A stretch of DNA of 64,000 bases from Unio delphinus (Eukaryota > Mollusca > Bivalvia > Unionida > Unionidae). The stretch spans positions 9,256,501 through 9,320,500 of the forward strand of contig JAQISU010000179.1 in the NCBI GenBank assembly GCA_029339505.1. Direction: 5' to 3'. Shown piece after piece: positions 13,497 through 25,567 of this stretch (position 1 is the first letter of the stretch; each line of letters begins with the position of its first letter). The position numbers were made by a program, and so were the translations under genes. The notes below the pieces were generated by a model. That model did no database searches. It worked only from the letters and a program-made list of their open reading frames with translations, and was not told the origin of the DNA.

Positions 13497-13693
13497 CAGG
13501 GGTGCACGACCTTTATCGGCCAAGGGCCAGATTGCATTTTCTAAGACCACTCATGGGCCGCAGACACTAATTTCATTAATACAATTACTGTTCATGTGCT
13601 AGATTTATGTGTTCTTTTAATTTGCCATGCGGGCCGGACTAAAAACGTTCGAGGGGTGAATCCGGCCCGCGGGCCACAGGTTGTGCACCCCTG
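13497..13693. mobile_element. hAT-type MITE with 16-bp TIRs
   Basis: The 197-bp element begins CAGGGGTGCACGACCT and ends AGGTTGTGCACCCCTG. These are inverted repeats matching at 15 of 16 positions. The flanking octamers ATCTGGAT and ATCTTGAG agree at 6 of 8, fitting an aged 8-bp duplication. CAGNGG-type termini plus an 8-bp duplication are hallmarks of the hAT superfamily. There is no coding capacity, so it depended on a transposase in trans. Subterminal GGGCCGCAGAC and GCGGGCCGGAC blocks are GC-rich compared with the surroundings. Confidence 0.88.
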
Positions 13694-13764
13694 ATCTTGA
13701 GGGTATGTTGTCATTGGGCGAGGTTTAGAATTACGGTAATACTCTCTTCAACCTGAAAACAACA

Positions 13765-13848
13765 AAGATCCTAATCGGCTGTAGCATAATGCGCCTGCAG
13801 ATCAGAGTGTATGTTGTTGTTCGACTGATTACTCCAATCAAACTGAAA
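13765..13848. mobile_element. Family C element fragment, copy C4
   Basis: It carries AGATCCTAATCGGCTG, TAGCATAATGCGCCTGCAGA and GTTCGACTGATTACTCC, matching C2 and C7. The termini are missing. Confidence 0.6.
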
Positions 13849-14296
13849 TTGAACCCGACGTATGTGTAATACTTATGATGGCATTTCAAAAAGGCAACAG
13901 TTTAATAAAGCGTGCGCGAGACCTGCAATGTGAACCATGTTTCTACCAGGTTTCTGTCCTCAAATCGATTAAGAATTGTCAATATTGGAACCTGGACTTA
14001 AACATTGGGTGACTGAATATGGACTTGAAACACACAAATGTATACCCAAATATTGCAGCCAATAGGAGTTCCATATGGAAAACAAAACCTGATACGAATT
14101 GTGAGAAGTTAGGTAATACAAATGTTATGGGGAAACGTATAAAATGTAGGTTAACCATGCAGGAAAGCAAGCTGGAAAGCAAACAATTAACCCAACAAGC
14201 AAGAAAGTAACCAACAATCCAATAGATGATTATACGTGCATGGGCTTTTGGTATGGGGTGGGTGGGTGTTCGTGTTTTGGAATTTTGTACATACCA
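13849..14296. other. Unassigned noncoding stretch
   Basis: Overlapping frames of 63-67 residues occur on both strands (13979-14210), with no recognisable motif. Confidence 0.45.
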
Positions 14297-14568
14297 TTAA
14301 CAATTTGTTTCAGTCATATCACTACGATGTCTGCAGAGTGGCAGTTTATAGTGATGTCTAGCACTGGGGCATCATTCCACAGACATGTAACATGATGTCC
14401 TACCCAGTCACATTATCCTGACACATGCCGATTAACCTCTTAATGCTCTGCGCCTAGCGAGGCAGCTGTTAGTACCATTTTTGTCTTTTGTATGTCTCGG
14501 CCGGGGTTCGAACTCGCAACCTACCGCAGCCATGGCCGACGCTATAACCTCTAGGCCACCGGAGCGGT
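14297..14568 (-). mobile_element. SINE family A, copy A4
   Basis: The 3' end is at the left (TTAACAATTTGTTTCAGTCA). The copy then carries the conserved body and the B-box complement GGGGTTCGAACTCGC, ending CTAGGCCACCGGAGCGGT. A short internal deletion removes part of the GGCCGACCAGTCC segment. Confidence 0.92.
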
Positions 14569-15954
14569 CACCAAGAGATGATTAACGCTTTTGATACATT
14601 AAGTAAATAGCACTTAATGCCATCTAACACCAGAAAAATGTTAATAATTGGTTTAAAAGCTGGAACGTGACACTACTACAAAACATCTCAGCTATTCTAA
14701 GACACAATGTGTAATATCTTCACAGTGTAAATTTTCCAAACCTGCAAAAAATGAAAGCGCGAGTGAAATAATTTATCATGAGTCGTTTTGGCAGTTTTGT
14801 GTATACTTTGCATATACCATGTAATATGAAATGTGTTTAATGAAGATTTAAATAATTTGTCTACATTCCTGCATGCCAGTATCACATCTATACCAAACTT
14901 ATATAGGTATGATAGATTATGTTGGCCTTGGTGGGCTGGTACCCTCTTGAAGTTGAGTGCATGGTAATAGCTTTATCGGACAAACAAGAAGCGACACAGT
15001 CTACAGCGCTGTCTGAATGTATAGATTCTTACCGCTTTAGAATGCACACCAAAAAATAAATTTCAAAATAACGAGCGCGAGTACCACAATAAACGAGGTT
15101 AAAGGGGTCGCGACCAAAGCATGGGAAATTTCTAGACTTCTTATCACACAATGGGCCTGATGGACAAATTACTCAGTGAACCCCTGACTTCTTGCGTGCA
15201 CAGTAAACTGATTTCCACTACTTTAATGATAAACTCTTTTAAGAACTTCTTGAGAGAACAGTGAAAAATGGTATTACAACGAACTCTACGAATAATCGAT
15301 CCTGATATGAGTAGGTCCATAAGAGTTGACGCGTTTTAATATTTCAATCTTACAGCAACGAAATGTTACTTTTTTATATATAAAAACAAAACAAAAAAAA
15401 ACAACATATTATTATTAGAAAATTCTTACAATTTATACGTGTATTTTCTCTCAAATGCATCATTAAATCAGCTTGATATATACCTGACAAATGCATGCAT
15501 TTATGAATTACGAACGAATACTTGCAATCGTTTCCTTTTTTACTCGACTGTTTCTATTACAAATAGATGACGTACAGTTAAGCCATAATACTACTATTCA
15601 CTGAAGTTAAGTTTGATATAAACAGATTTTCATAACATAAATAGCATTCGTAGAGACATAGAAAACCAATACATCAGTATCAGCTGTACTTATATATTTA
15701 CACTCGCAATATCCTATTAATCTTTCTTACATAGGCGGCCATAAAGAACCATAAACCATGTTAACGAAAGTATAATGCCGCATAAGTATTGAAGCCGATC
15801 GTTCTAATTCATTATCTACAAGCAATAAATCAAAGACGAGTAATCAAGGCCAGCAGGAAGCGATATTCGAGACAGTTCTATCATTTTCAGATTCATTCAC
15901 GTCAAAAAGTGTCGACAGGTATCTCAGGACCAAGCTTCATTTGTACTAAATTAG
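14569..15954. other. Unassigned noncoding stretch
   Basis: AT-rich, with poly(A)/(T) runs near 15370-15410. No gene or element was recognised. Confidence 0.5.
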
Positions 15955-16400
15955 TACGAATTCTATCTATATATCAATATTTAACATATATACAATCACA
16001 AAATTTAGTTGGTACGCGTTTAGAACATTTAACACGCATTCATTCGCCATATTTAATACATGCAAAATCACCCTTATTAAGCAGTACGCAATCACCAAAT
16101 TTAATTGTTATTGTTACAGGGTTTAACGCCAGTTTTCAGCACAAGATAGGCTATAAATGGCGATTACAATTAATGGTGGAGGAAGAACCCGGGAAAACTC
16201 TGGAAAGAACCATCGACCCACGAGAAGCTACTTGCAAGCTATCTCACATACCCACATTGGCTAAGTCCGAGACTCGAAACCATACAGAGGTGAGGTGGCG
16301 GTGATCCGTAACGGCGAGCCGGGCCCCTCACCATATTTAATACACATGCAATCGCCATTTCTTACACATCAGAAGAACCCTGATTTAACACATAAAACTG
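15955..16400. repeat. Degenerate ~30-bp AT-rich minisatellite, split by SINE B2
   Basis: Variants of CCATATTTAATACATGCAA and GCAATCACCAAATTTAA recur before 16110 and again after 16330. SINE B2 therefore landed inside the array. The 171-residue frame at 15789-16304 combines this array and the SINE and is not a gene. Confidence 0.6.
16110..16329 (-). mobile_element. SINE family B, copy B2, head deleted
   Basis: Tail to head on the plus strand: GGGTTTAACGCCAGTTTTCA, GGTGGAGGAAGAACCCGGG, CACGAGAAGCTACTTGCAAG, GTGATCCGTAACGGCGAG, then GGGCCCC. Most of the A-box region between the last two blocks is deleted. Confidence 0.88.
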
Positions 16401-18398
16401 TTGGTAGATCTATTTCTGGTAATTTGGCTACAATGAAAAATTATGGATAGTTTTTCTGATTAATGATGAAGAAGAAAAGAGGAAGCTGACCACATTGATG
16501 ATAGCAAATATCCAGATTAAAAAAATGAAGATAAAAAAAAGGTTATACAGTTTTAAGTAGTTCGAGTTTAAAGACTTGATATGACTGTGTTTCATTTATA
16601 CTGATGACAGAAGGACAATTCGTTAATATAAATTTTAATATACATTCGACTTGGCTATAGTTTTTAAATTTATATTTTTAAAGTTTACAGTGTGCTATAG
16701 AGAGCGAAAACGGACCATAGGGTAAGAAATACCTGGGCCTCTCCTAGTTCCTGTTCAAACAAAAAAAATTATTTTAAAAAATTAAAAAGTGTTGTTCGGC
16801 TCGGACACCCTTGCGCGCCCGGACCCCAGGGATATATCACCGGTTGCCACCCCCACCCCTCTTGTCGGCCCTGTATGTTTATAATGCGACGAACTTTCAA
16901 TACAAGCAAGTAAAACTGAGCGAGTCAGCGGATGCTCATTTCTTTATTAAATATTTAGTATTCTAGATGTCTGAAATCAACCGACAAAATACTCTGAATA
17001 AGCCCTTAGATTTTTGGGTGGGAAATTACTGATAGATTTATGGTAAATACTGTTAGTGATATACTTTTTTTTTTTTAGCGGTTTGCTAAGAGTTTATTTC
17101 CTTGTTGTCAGATGACTCAAACAAGGAGAATGACAGATGGATTTCGGCGATGTCAATGCATCAAGGATAAAAAGAAAACAGCAACCGAGCAGTGGAGCAA
17201 ATCTAGTGAATGGAAGTCATTCACATTTGTATATGTCACTACCGATTGACTCGTGTTCTTCCTCTTGTTGGGACTGATTAATGAATAGACCGAAATAATT
17301 TAATTTCGCATGTTTTATTTCAGCAAAAGTCAGTTATCTTTCATTTCTGTTGAAAATTGTTGAATTTAATATTATTTTAAATTTTATTTTTATACAAAAG
17401 TAATGAAGCTCAAGACAAACATTAATCTACGCTTTCAATTAGTGTACATTGGTTATGTGCGAAATAGGTTTGACATAAATTAATGGTCATTTCTGGATAA
17501 AACGTATTACGTTCAAATGGTCGTAATTTAAATACATCAGACATTATAAATGCACATAATATGCACGAATTTATGTTATTTCGTAATAAAAAACGAACTT
17601 AAGCACAAAAATCATCAAACATTCTGAATTATTTCAGCGTTTAATCTCTGCAATCGCTAGTAAACGCAACATATTTTGAAAGCCTCGAATAACTTCTTGC
17701 CTCTGAAGCTCTTCTATGAGTAAAGAGCAAGATCAGTCGTCACGGCATCCGAAGAAGTGATGCAACCATTAAGACAAATTTAAAGAGACATTTTTTTTTA
17801 AAAACACGCGTGAATACATTTAAATATAAAAACGAAGAACACAAGAAATTGGCAGAATGCTACTATCTCGCATGAAGCATTCTGAATGGTCCTAAGATGA
17901 AATACAGACTTACTGTACTAATTCAGTCCCCATAGTAAACCTACGCAAACATATGATATTAAAAAGTCAATAATTTTAAATTTATATGTGCTCGTGATCA
18001 AACCTGTAATTTTAGTATAGAGGAAAACTGGATGTCAGCTTCTGTGTAGAGGAAAGGATATGAACCGCGGCATTTTCTGGACCTGCATATGTTTGAAACA
18101 TGCCCTTACATTTACGCACCAAAGAGTCAGGTGTTAATTTCAGTAATGCGTGTACCAAATTCCAATACCCAAGACTGTTAAAGGACTGAAATTCCATCAA
18201 TAAATATGTCTCCATTTTTTTCCAGTTACAAATAGGATACGCTCAAAAAAGATTATTTTCCTACAAAATCACTTTCATTATCAATCAATCTTAGCCAGCC
18301 AAACCAACATATACTCTTTTTTTTTAATGTCCATTCATTTCAATGCTGATTCCCATTTTTCCATACAATTAGTACCGTCTGTCCGTTAGAACCATACT
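16401..18398. other. Unassigned stretch with one possible transposon end
   Basis: Nothing coding was seen. GC-rich sequence at 16795-16875 ends CTTGTCGGCCCTG. Its reverse complement, CAGGGCCGACAAG plus a G-rich run, resembles termini of some animal DNA transposons, but no partner terminus was found. Confidence 0.35.
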
Positions 18399-18740
18399 AT
18401 GAATGAGTTTATTACATTTCATACATGTGAAAAGCATTATATTACATTTCATACATGTGAAAAGCATTATATTACATTTCATATATGTGAAAAGCATTAT
18501 ATTACATTTCATACATGTGAAAAGCATTATGTTACATTTCATACATGTGAATGCATTACATTTCATACGTGTGAAAGCAGTATTATATTTCATACGTGTA
18601 AAAGCATTATTACATTTCATGCACGTGAAAGCAGTATTACATTTCATACGTGCGAACTCATTATTACATTTCATACGAGTGAAATCATTATTACATTTCA
18701 TACACGTGAGATCATTACATTTCATACACGTGATATCATT
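18399..18740. repeat. 24/27/30-bp minisatellite, about 12 units
   Basis: Units of 30 bp (ATACATGTGAAAAGCATTAT plus ATTACATTTC) dominate the left half. Units of 24 and 27 bp, with ACGTGYGAAAGCAGT variants, form the right half. All unit lengths are multiples of three, so frames of 132-137 codons stay open on both strands. The minus-strand frame (18369-18767) encodes repeats with CMKCN. I treat it as a repeat, not a gene. Confidence 0.9.
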
Positions 18741-18822
18741 AGTGTCGGAAAATGGAGATATGTACAAAACCTTGTTTTATATCTGGAGTATACAAAGTAG
18801 GTCACTGTCTCTATGATGCAAA

Positions 18823-19090
18823 CTATCTAGCCATGTCTCAACAGTTATACAAAATATCTAGCCATGTCTCAACAGTTATACAAAATATCTAGCAATGTCT
18901 CAACAGTTATGCAAAATATCTAGCAATGTCTCAATAGTTATACAAAATATCTAGCAATGTCTCAACAGTTATACAAAATATCTAGCAATGTCTCAACAGT
19001 TATACAAAATATCTAGCAATGTCTCAACAGTTATGCAAAATATCTAGCAATGTCTCAATAGTTATACAAAATATCTAGCCATGTCTATAC
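18823..19090. repeat. 31-bp minisatellite, block 1
   Basis: The unit is TATCTAGCAATGTCTCAACA plus GTTATACAAAA (31 bp), about 8-9 copies. The variant TTATGCAAAA recurs at 18907 and 19031, exactly four units apart, which indicates a four-unit higher-order duplication. Confidence 0.93.
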
Positions 19091-19442
19091 AATGATTCCT
19101 AATATCATGTCATGTCTCAATATACATACCTTATATTTTGCCATGTCTCAATACTCATATCTAAAATTTTGCCATGTCTCTCCACTCATTTCTAATATCT
19201 TGCCATGTCTCTACACTCATATCTAATATGTTGCCATGTCTCTGCACCCATATCTAATATTTTGCCATGTCTCAATACTCATATCTAATATTCTGCCATG
19301 TCTCTACACTCATATCTAATATTTTGCCATGTCTCTGCACCCATATCTAATATCTTGCCATGTCTCTACACTCATCTAATATTTTGCCATGTCTCTACAG
19401 TGATACCTAAAATCTTCCCATGTCTCTAAAGTCATATCTAAT
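19091..19442. repeat. 31-bp minisatellite, block 2 (related family)
   Basis: The unit is TATCTAATATTTTGCCATGT plus CTCTACACTCA (31 bp), about 11 more diverged copies. It shares TATCTA and CCATGTCTC with block 1, so the two blocks probably have a common origin. Confidence 0.88.
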
Positions 19443-21444
19443 TAATCGCCAATAATTTTGGAGGTGCAAATAAGAGTTAGTGAAATCCTGATAAAATGCC
19501 CCTTGGGCTGAAGTTCGTACGTACCGACGGACTAACGCATACAAAGAAAGCTGCCACCGTGCAAGTAAAAGAGGCAAAAAGATACATGATTTTGTAAATT
19601 TTGACGTCAAGTTTTTTTTTCTAGATCCGATATGTATCATGTATCATGAGAAATATGTGTAACTGAATTCATATGTAACAAGCCTCTATTCAGCTCTAAA
19701 AAATAACTATGTATATCAAGAGTGCAACCTGACAAATATTAACGATTTTATTATGCAACGTTACGTAGGTGCATGCGTACTTTCCAAATTCACGCCAGGA
19801 AACGTCAAGATTGGACATTTGTATCTTTAGCTTATAATGAGACCCAAAAAAAAAATCAGATGACAAATAGTTTATGTCCCTTTGATAAGCTCTTTATTCC
19901 ACATGTAAAGGCAACCTGTTGACTGATAAACATCGTCAGTTGCCATTAATTATCAATATGCGTGACGGATGATTATTAGAGTTTATAAGACGACCTGGGC
20001 TCGCCTCAAGCTGTAGAAAAGCAACGGTCAGACACGTGGTACTTGCTCTGAATATCTGGGTCATTCGAAGCAAGATACTGTCACATCGTATCCGTACAAA
20101 GTCTGCCGCATAAAAACGCATCTAATGGTAGAAAATAACCAATACTTTGATGAGTTACTGTCTGCCAATGACAAGGCTGCTCTGGACCAAATTGCCCCTC
20201 ACAAGGCACATGTCTTAGCGACATGATCATGTAAACAATTATTTTGTGTAGACCGAAAGTAATGAGGTTTATAACGGAGTGGAAAAAGCAGAGACCAAAC
20301 GAAACAAATACAGGCCATATACCATCCCTTTATGTATTCTGCTATTCCAAACTTCCCGAGTAAATAATATGGCCTTACAAAAATGAAGCTAGAATAATGC
20401 GTACATTATATATCGTTTTATTAATTAATTATGAACGCAAAAATCTACAGTAATTGTCATGTGCTCCCTATCAAAAAGACTTAAAGACGAGTAATATGAA
20501 AGGAGGGAATGGATGTTATAATTCTTGATAGACATCGCATTAGTTAATAGCGTAGTTGAAATTGATGTAAACCAAAAATATGTCAATGGAATGCTAATGC
20601 TCCGCCCTAAAACATACCTAAATGCACAACTCAAACGATCGGACAGACGAGTGTAACACGTTATGCGATGGAACACACCAAAGTCAGGTAAGCATTTAAT
20701 CACTACTCCTTGTCCAAATGAGACCAAATTATTGTCTTGGATGATGATGAGGAAAGGATATGACGTTAACTTAATACTTCATAGTCTCACCCCACCCTAA
20801 GTAGATACGTACAAGAAAGAGACTGATGGTTGATACAATTCTTGGGAATAATGGGATCTTTGAATTCACACATAAGAAAGGAACATTTCAACAATCTCAT
20901 CAGTACATTCATTTTTCAATTATTTTCTTTTCTTTTTTCATCAAGAAAAATGCATGCTTTTATGAAACACAATAATCGTTTTCAATCTCTTCTGTGAGGA
21001 CATAAGATTATTATAAATGAATAAGTAATTAAATAAATAAAATTAAAAATCAAACTGAAAGAAAGCGAGCGCATTCCATTTCATTTGTGCCAGATCTCAC
21101 TATGGAATGGAGCAATATACGGCATATGTCTCTATTACATGATCTCTGGTAAACAGTGAGTGACCTTATTATTGAGAGATCACATGAGAGATAACTTGTT
21201 TTAATGTGAAAAAGAACTATAACACGCCAACGGACTAAACGTTACAAAGCAACGCTTTTACACTGTAAAATCGGTACAACAAACAAAGAATGCAGCTCAG
21301 ATATAAATGGTTTATAAGGTTATGTCAGCTCTGAATTAAATCGGCCAAAGAACGAAATCAGTCATAAATAAGATTCACGCATAAGTTTTACAAATGACAA
21401 GATAACAAACTACAAGATTGCATCAACACTTTTAAGAAGATAAC
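19443..21444. other. Unassigned noncoding stretch
   Basis: About 2 kb. Minus-strand frames at 19407-19640, 19936-20121 and 20425-20727 (100 residues) show no motif I can name. Confidence 0.45.
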
Positions 21445-21719
21445 CATCTGATTAAAATCATATCTCCATTGTCCTACGTGAAGATGACAGCGACCTTTGT
21501 TATGCCATACTTACTAATTTTATCAACCAATCAGAAGAAGTCTTGAGAGACTGAGCAGTATGGATGAAGATCATCAATGTGTGCCGAACGATTTGGTTCA
21601 CGTTCAGATTTCTGAAAGCTGCATTTCCATTAGTTAGATCAAAGGTCACCAGAACATGACACCTGAGCGGTTGCTGTCAGTTCTTTACGTAGGACAGAGG
21701 AGACCTGATTTTAATTAGA
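21445..21719. mobile_element. Palindrome-ended element D, copy D1
   Basis: The left arm CATCTGATTAAAATCATATC is followed by TCC, TGTCCTACGTGAAGA and TGACAGCGACC. The right arm mirrors this as GGTTGCTGTCAGTTCTTTAC, ACGTAGGACAGAGGAGACC and TGATTTTAATTAGAG. The inverted termini thus span about 50 bp. The centre matches D2 in opposite orientation (GAAAGCTGCATTTCCATTAG against its complement). No coding capacity; MITE-like. Confidence 0.75.
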
Positions 21720-22146
21720 GTGGGAATATATATCTTTTTTTAGAGATGTCAGAACTCTCTGAAAGGCAAAGAAACTAAAATATAAAAAAATTGGTAACAA
21801 ATATCAAATACTTACAATACAGGGTCAAAATAACTGTTGCATGTATTCAACAAGTTTAAGATATTATATGGTGATACAACTGCATAAAATCAAGGGAATG
21901 CGATGGCGGACACAATCGATGCAAATACAGTTCTCTGTCAGTGAAGGAGTTACAGTAACTCAGCTAGAAAAGCGTCAGACTCGTAATCAAATAATCACGT
22001 GTGTGATACCTACTCAAGCTAGTCCAAGCCATTCCGGTCTGCTTCAGAATATGTGTTTGCCACGAATCGTATTAATTACGTGCCCGCGCACAAGTATGCG
22101 TGAGTGTGCAATGTTACCCTAAATATTTTGCTTCCTCCACAACACA

Positions 22147-22320
<174 letters not shown>

Positions 22321-22486
22321 CGTATATTTGATATAAGTCATTTATATTTATTTTTATTGTTTGTTTGTCAGATTCAAATTTGGCATTTTAAGTTTAAGAT
22401 TTGTTCATTGGGGTGTGGGGTGTGTGACCTGTACTTTACAAATAAACACCAGATGTTGACCTCATTTCTGACGTGGCTTCAGAGTT

Positions 22487-23037
22487 GTAAACAAGCTTTC
22501 AAAATGATTGGTTGGTTCCAAGGACATTAAGGTGCTTTGTATAAACATCTTTCTATTTTTAGTTGGGTCATATGGTGGGTACGTGTTTTTTTAAACGTAA
22601 ATTTGTTCTTAAAGATTCTAGAAGATCACGTGATCCCTTTTTTGTTTACGTAAAAACAGGTATATAAATTATGTTTTGGAGCGAACTATTGAGTAGAATT
22701 TTGGCTGTTAGAAAACTAACTTGTGTGTTGTTTTGAGTTATTTTAAATTACCTTGTATTGGAAATTATTTCAAATTCGTTTGGATCAAGAGGAAATATTT
22801 TGTTATTTATCTGGAAAAGAATTGTGCTCATAGAATTTTATTACCAAGAACTGACTTCATCAAGTGACATCGTCTTCCATCTTGGATACTTCGCTGGGAT
22901 TCGAACTTGGAATTATTTGGACATTTTATTACCAGGACGTTTGCAATTTCTCTAGTGGATAATATTTTGAATTATTTTTTGATTAATTTTGGAATTGATT
23001 CTTAAAACCGTAAGTTAATTTTTCTTTTCTGGAAAAT
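22487..23037 (+). repeat. Dispersed repeat E, copy E1
   Basis: Homologous, in reverse orientation, to E2 at 40760-41356. The clearest shared block is 19 identical bases, ATCGTCTTCCATCTTGGAT (22869-22887). Others are GATTCGAACTTG, TTTGATTCTTAAAAC-like sequence and TGATTGGTT with CATTAAGGT. It contains the palindrome GATCACGTGATC (22624-22635) and a TATAAATTATG box about 40 bp later. Those promoter-like features would suit an LTR, but no terminal TG/CA or duplication was found. Confidence 0.6.
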
Positions 23038-23046
23038 ATTTGTACT

Positions 23047-23061
23047 TATAATAATAATAAT

Positions 23062-23137
<76 letters not shown>
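23047..23137. repeat. (TAA)n microsatellite
   Basis: About 30 trinucleotide units with one slip. It adjoins the tail of the minus-strand SINE copy B3a. Confidence 0.97.
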
Positions 23138-23138
<1 letters not shown>

Positions 23139-23331
23139 TTGTTGTAAGGTTTAACGCCATTTTTCAGGACACGATAGGCTCATTACATTGTGGCAAGTAT
23201 TAATGGTGGAGGAAGAACCCGTGAAAACAACCAGAAAAAACTATCGATCCACGAGAAGCTACTGGCAAGCTTACTCACATACCCATATTGGCCGATCTGA
23301 GACTCAAACCCATACAGACAGAGGTGAAATG
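23138..23331 (-). mobile_element. SINE family B, copy B3a, 5' truncated
   Basis: Plus-strand order is tail to middle: GGTTTAACGCCATTTTTCAG, GGTGGAGGAAGAACCCGTG, CACGAGAAGCTACTGGCAAG, AGACAGAGGTGAAATGG. The tRNA-like head is missing. Confidence 0.9.
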
Positions 23332-23382
23332 GTTGTTGTAGGTTGCTGTAGGTTTTAACGCCATTTTTCAGCACACGATAGG
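23332..23382 (-). mobile_element. SINE family B, copy B3b, tail fragment
   Basis: Only the 3' tail is present (TTGTTGTAGG ... TTTTAACGCCATTTTTCAGC, ACACGATAGG). It sits between B3a and the opposite-strand copy B3c. Confidence 0.85.
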
Positions 23383-23387
23383 TTACA

Positions 23388-23606
23388 CGTTACGGATCAC
23401 TGCCGTCTCACCTCTCTCTGCGTGGGTTCGAGTATAAGATTCTGCTAATGTAGTTATGTGAGAAAGCTTGCCAGTAGCTTCTCGTGGGTCGGTGGTTCTT
23501 TCCGGGGGTTTTCCTCAGATTCTTCCTCCACCAGTAATACTGGCCGCCATGTATAGCCTATCGTGTGCTTAAAAATGGCGTTAAACCCTAAAACAACAAC
23601 AACAAC
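23388..23606 (+). mobile_element. SINE family B, copy B3c, A box missing
   Basis: It starts at GTTACGGATCACTGCC, keeps the B box GGGTTCGAGTATAAG, and runs to GGCGTTAAACCC with a CAA-rich tail. With B3a it forms an inverted repeat of roughly 190-bp arms around a spacer of about 56 bp. Confidence 0.92.
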
Positions 23607-23725
23607 TAGCACCAATCTGTTTAATGCTGAGCGCCACGCGATGCAGCTGTTAGTACCATTTTATATCTTTGGTATGACTCGGTCGAGGCTCGAACCCGCG
23701 ACCTCCCGCATCTGAGACAGACGTT
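23607..23725 (-). mobile_element. SINE family A, copy A5, head fragment
   Basis: TTTAATGCTGAGCGCCACGC, GCAGCTGTTAGTACCATTTT and TCGAGGCTCGAACCCGCGAC identify the head and central domain. The 3' half is missing, and it abuts B3c directly. Confidence 0.88.
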
Positions 23726-25567
23726 GGGTATCACTTTATAATATATCGAATCATCAAACTAATAAGAAACTGTTAAATTAAGTGTTTGATCCCATAATGG
23801 GCCAAAAATCATCTGCATTCTCAAGAACATGTATTTTGTTTTGTTTTGTGCTTTTTTTTTAAACGATCTTTAAATATCTACAGGTTATAGTAGTCCTACG
23901 ACTTATGTACTATTTCGAAAGTATATTATATGAATTGTGCACTGAAATAACCCGTACACAGTTCCATCTCAAATCTGTACCGCCTCGGGTACGAGCATTC
24001 TCAAATAAATTATAAATGTTCATCATAACCTGGAACTAATTCAAAGACTGATGACCATCATGAAAAATCGGCTGCTTGAAAGACGGCAAAAGAATCGGTC
24101 AAACATTCCGATTTTTATCCTGATAGGACGCTGTAATTAGTTTTGAGTAGTAATTACAAATCAATAATTAAAAGTCGAAGAACGGGTCAATTTCATTCAG
24201 CGCTAAATCGAGCCGAAGATTGTATTACTACGTTCACAGGTGTGAGTACGCCAGGTGCAAATGCTGGCTACATAATACGAGTGATCTTGTATCTTTTCAA
24301 TTTAAAAGCTACTCAATGAAGGTTTTAGTAAAGAAATGAATAGCCTATTATGACTGCTCGCAAAGACAAAGCCATATTGCTGTTTTAAATGTTAAAATTC
24401 CTTCAGGTAATCACGTAAGTTTTCTGTGGCAGGTGTTGAGTAGTATCTCTCCAACAACTTGAGTTTGTTAAAAGGTCCATTGATGAATAACATGCTAGTC
24501 CAGATAAAATTATTGAGAACTATCATGCATTACAATATAATGAGCAACTTTTCAGCTGTGCTTGTCCATCCATGCAAGTATTAACATAATACAATTGAGA
24601 AATATTATATTCTTTTCTTTATATTCCAATTCTTAACATGCTTTGAGTGAGGTTCGTGATGGAACACCAATATACGAACTATAAAGGTATTAGTAATTAT
24701 TTCTAAGAATTTACGGTGGTTAAGGTTTTGGTAAAGACCGTGCATTCCATGTCTTTGGTGGATGTACTTCTTTGATCAGGATATATGAAGATTGATAAAA
24801 GACAACAAGAAATGAAGCATCGAAACGTTCTAAAATGTTAGGTATTCATGTCTCAACATATCCACCTCTATTAATTCCATTCATGTTTGTCAGTGTCTAT
24901 CGCATTCTGTGAACAAAACATCACAAATGCAGCGGTAACTAAGACTTTACTTAGTTAATATCATGTCGTATCCCTTATGACAACCCCAATCAATCGTCTG
25001 CCTCAGACTAGGTCATGCTGTGGAATATGACATGCACGTGCAGCTGCCGTTTATGACCTGAATTTGCGATACAGGAAGTTCCAACACAACAAGACGCATG
25101 ATTGGTTGGATTAAGCAATCACACGATAGTCTTTCTGTGTGATTAACCAATAGAGCAAATTACGAATTCAACTTCTTACACATAAAAATGATTTTTCTGA
25201 CCTACAAGTGTGTGCTTAGCTATATGGTTTTCAGACAGAACAACACTGTACACATATTGATACACACGGTTCGTGAACTATGTTGTACTACTCATATCAG
25301 TGTGTACAAATGACATTCAACGGTGTACAAAGGACATTCAACGATAAAGAATTTCATAGATTAATATACATGCTTGTTTAATTGTCTTGAAGTTATCTGA
25401 TTTTAGGGAGTAGAGATTTATCAGCTAAGACAACATCAGTTGTATTGCTCACTAAATTAAAAAAAAATACATAAAACATTCAAACTTATCATCAACGTAT
25501 TTATGTAATTTTTTTGTATTTCCCTTCCTGGTTTCTGTCAAATTAAAATGCCCATTTTTTAAACGTT
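23726..25567. other. Unassigned noncoding stretch
   Basis: About 1.8 kb with no recognisable gene, array or element. Confidence 0.5.

Noticed and set aside
15789..16304. 171-codon plus-strand ORF, the longest in the window
   Set aside because: It runs through a degenerate AT minisatellite into an antisense SINE B copy; no protein signal remains once those are removed.
18369..18767. Zinc-finger gene from the repeated CMKCN
   Set aside because: The Cys pairs come from a minisatellite, with no paired His or second CxxC in zinc-finger spacing.
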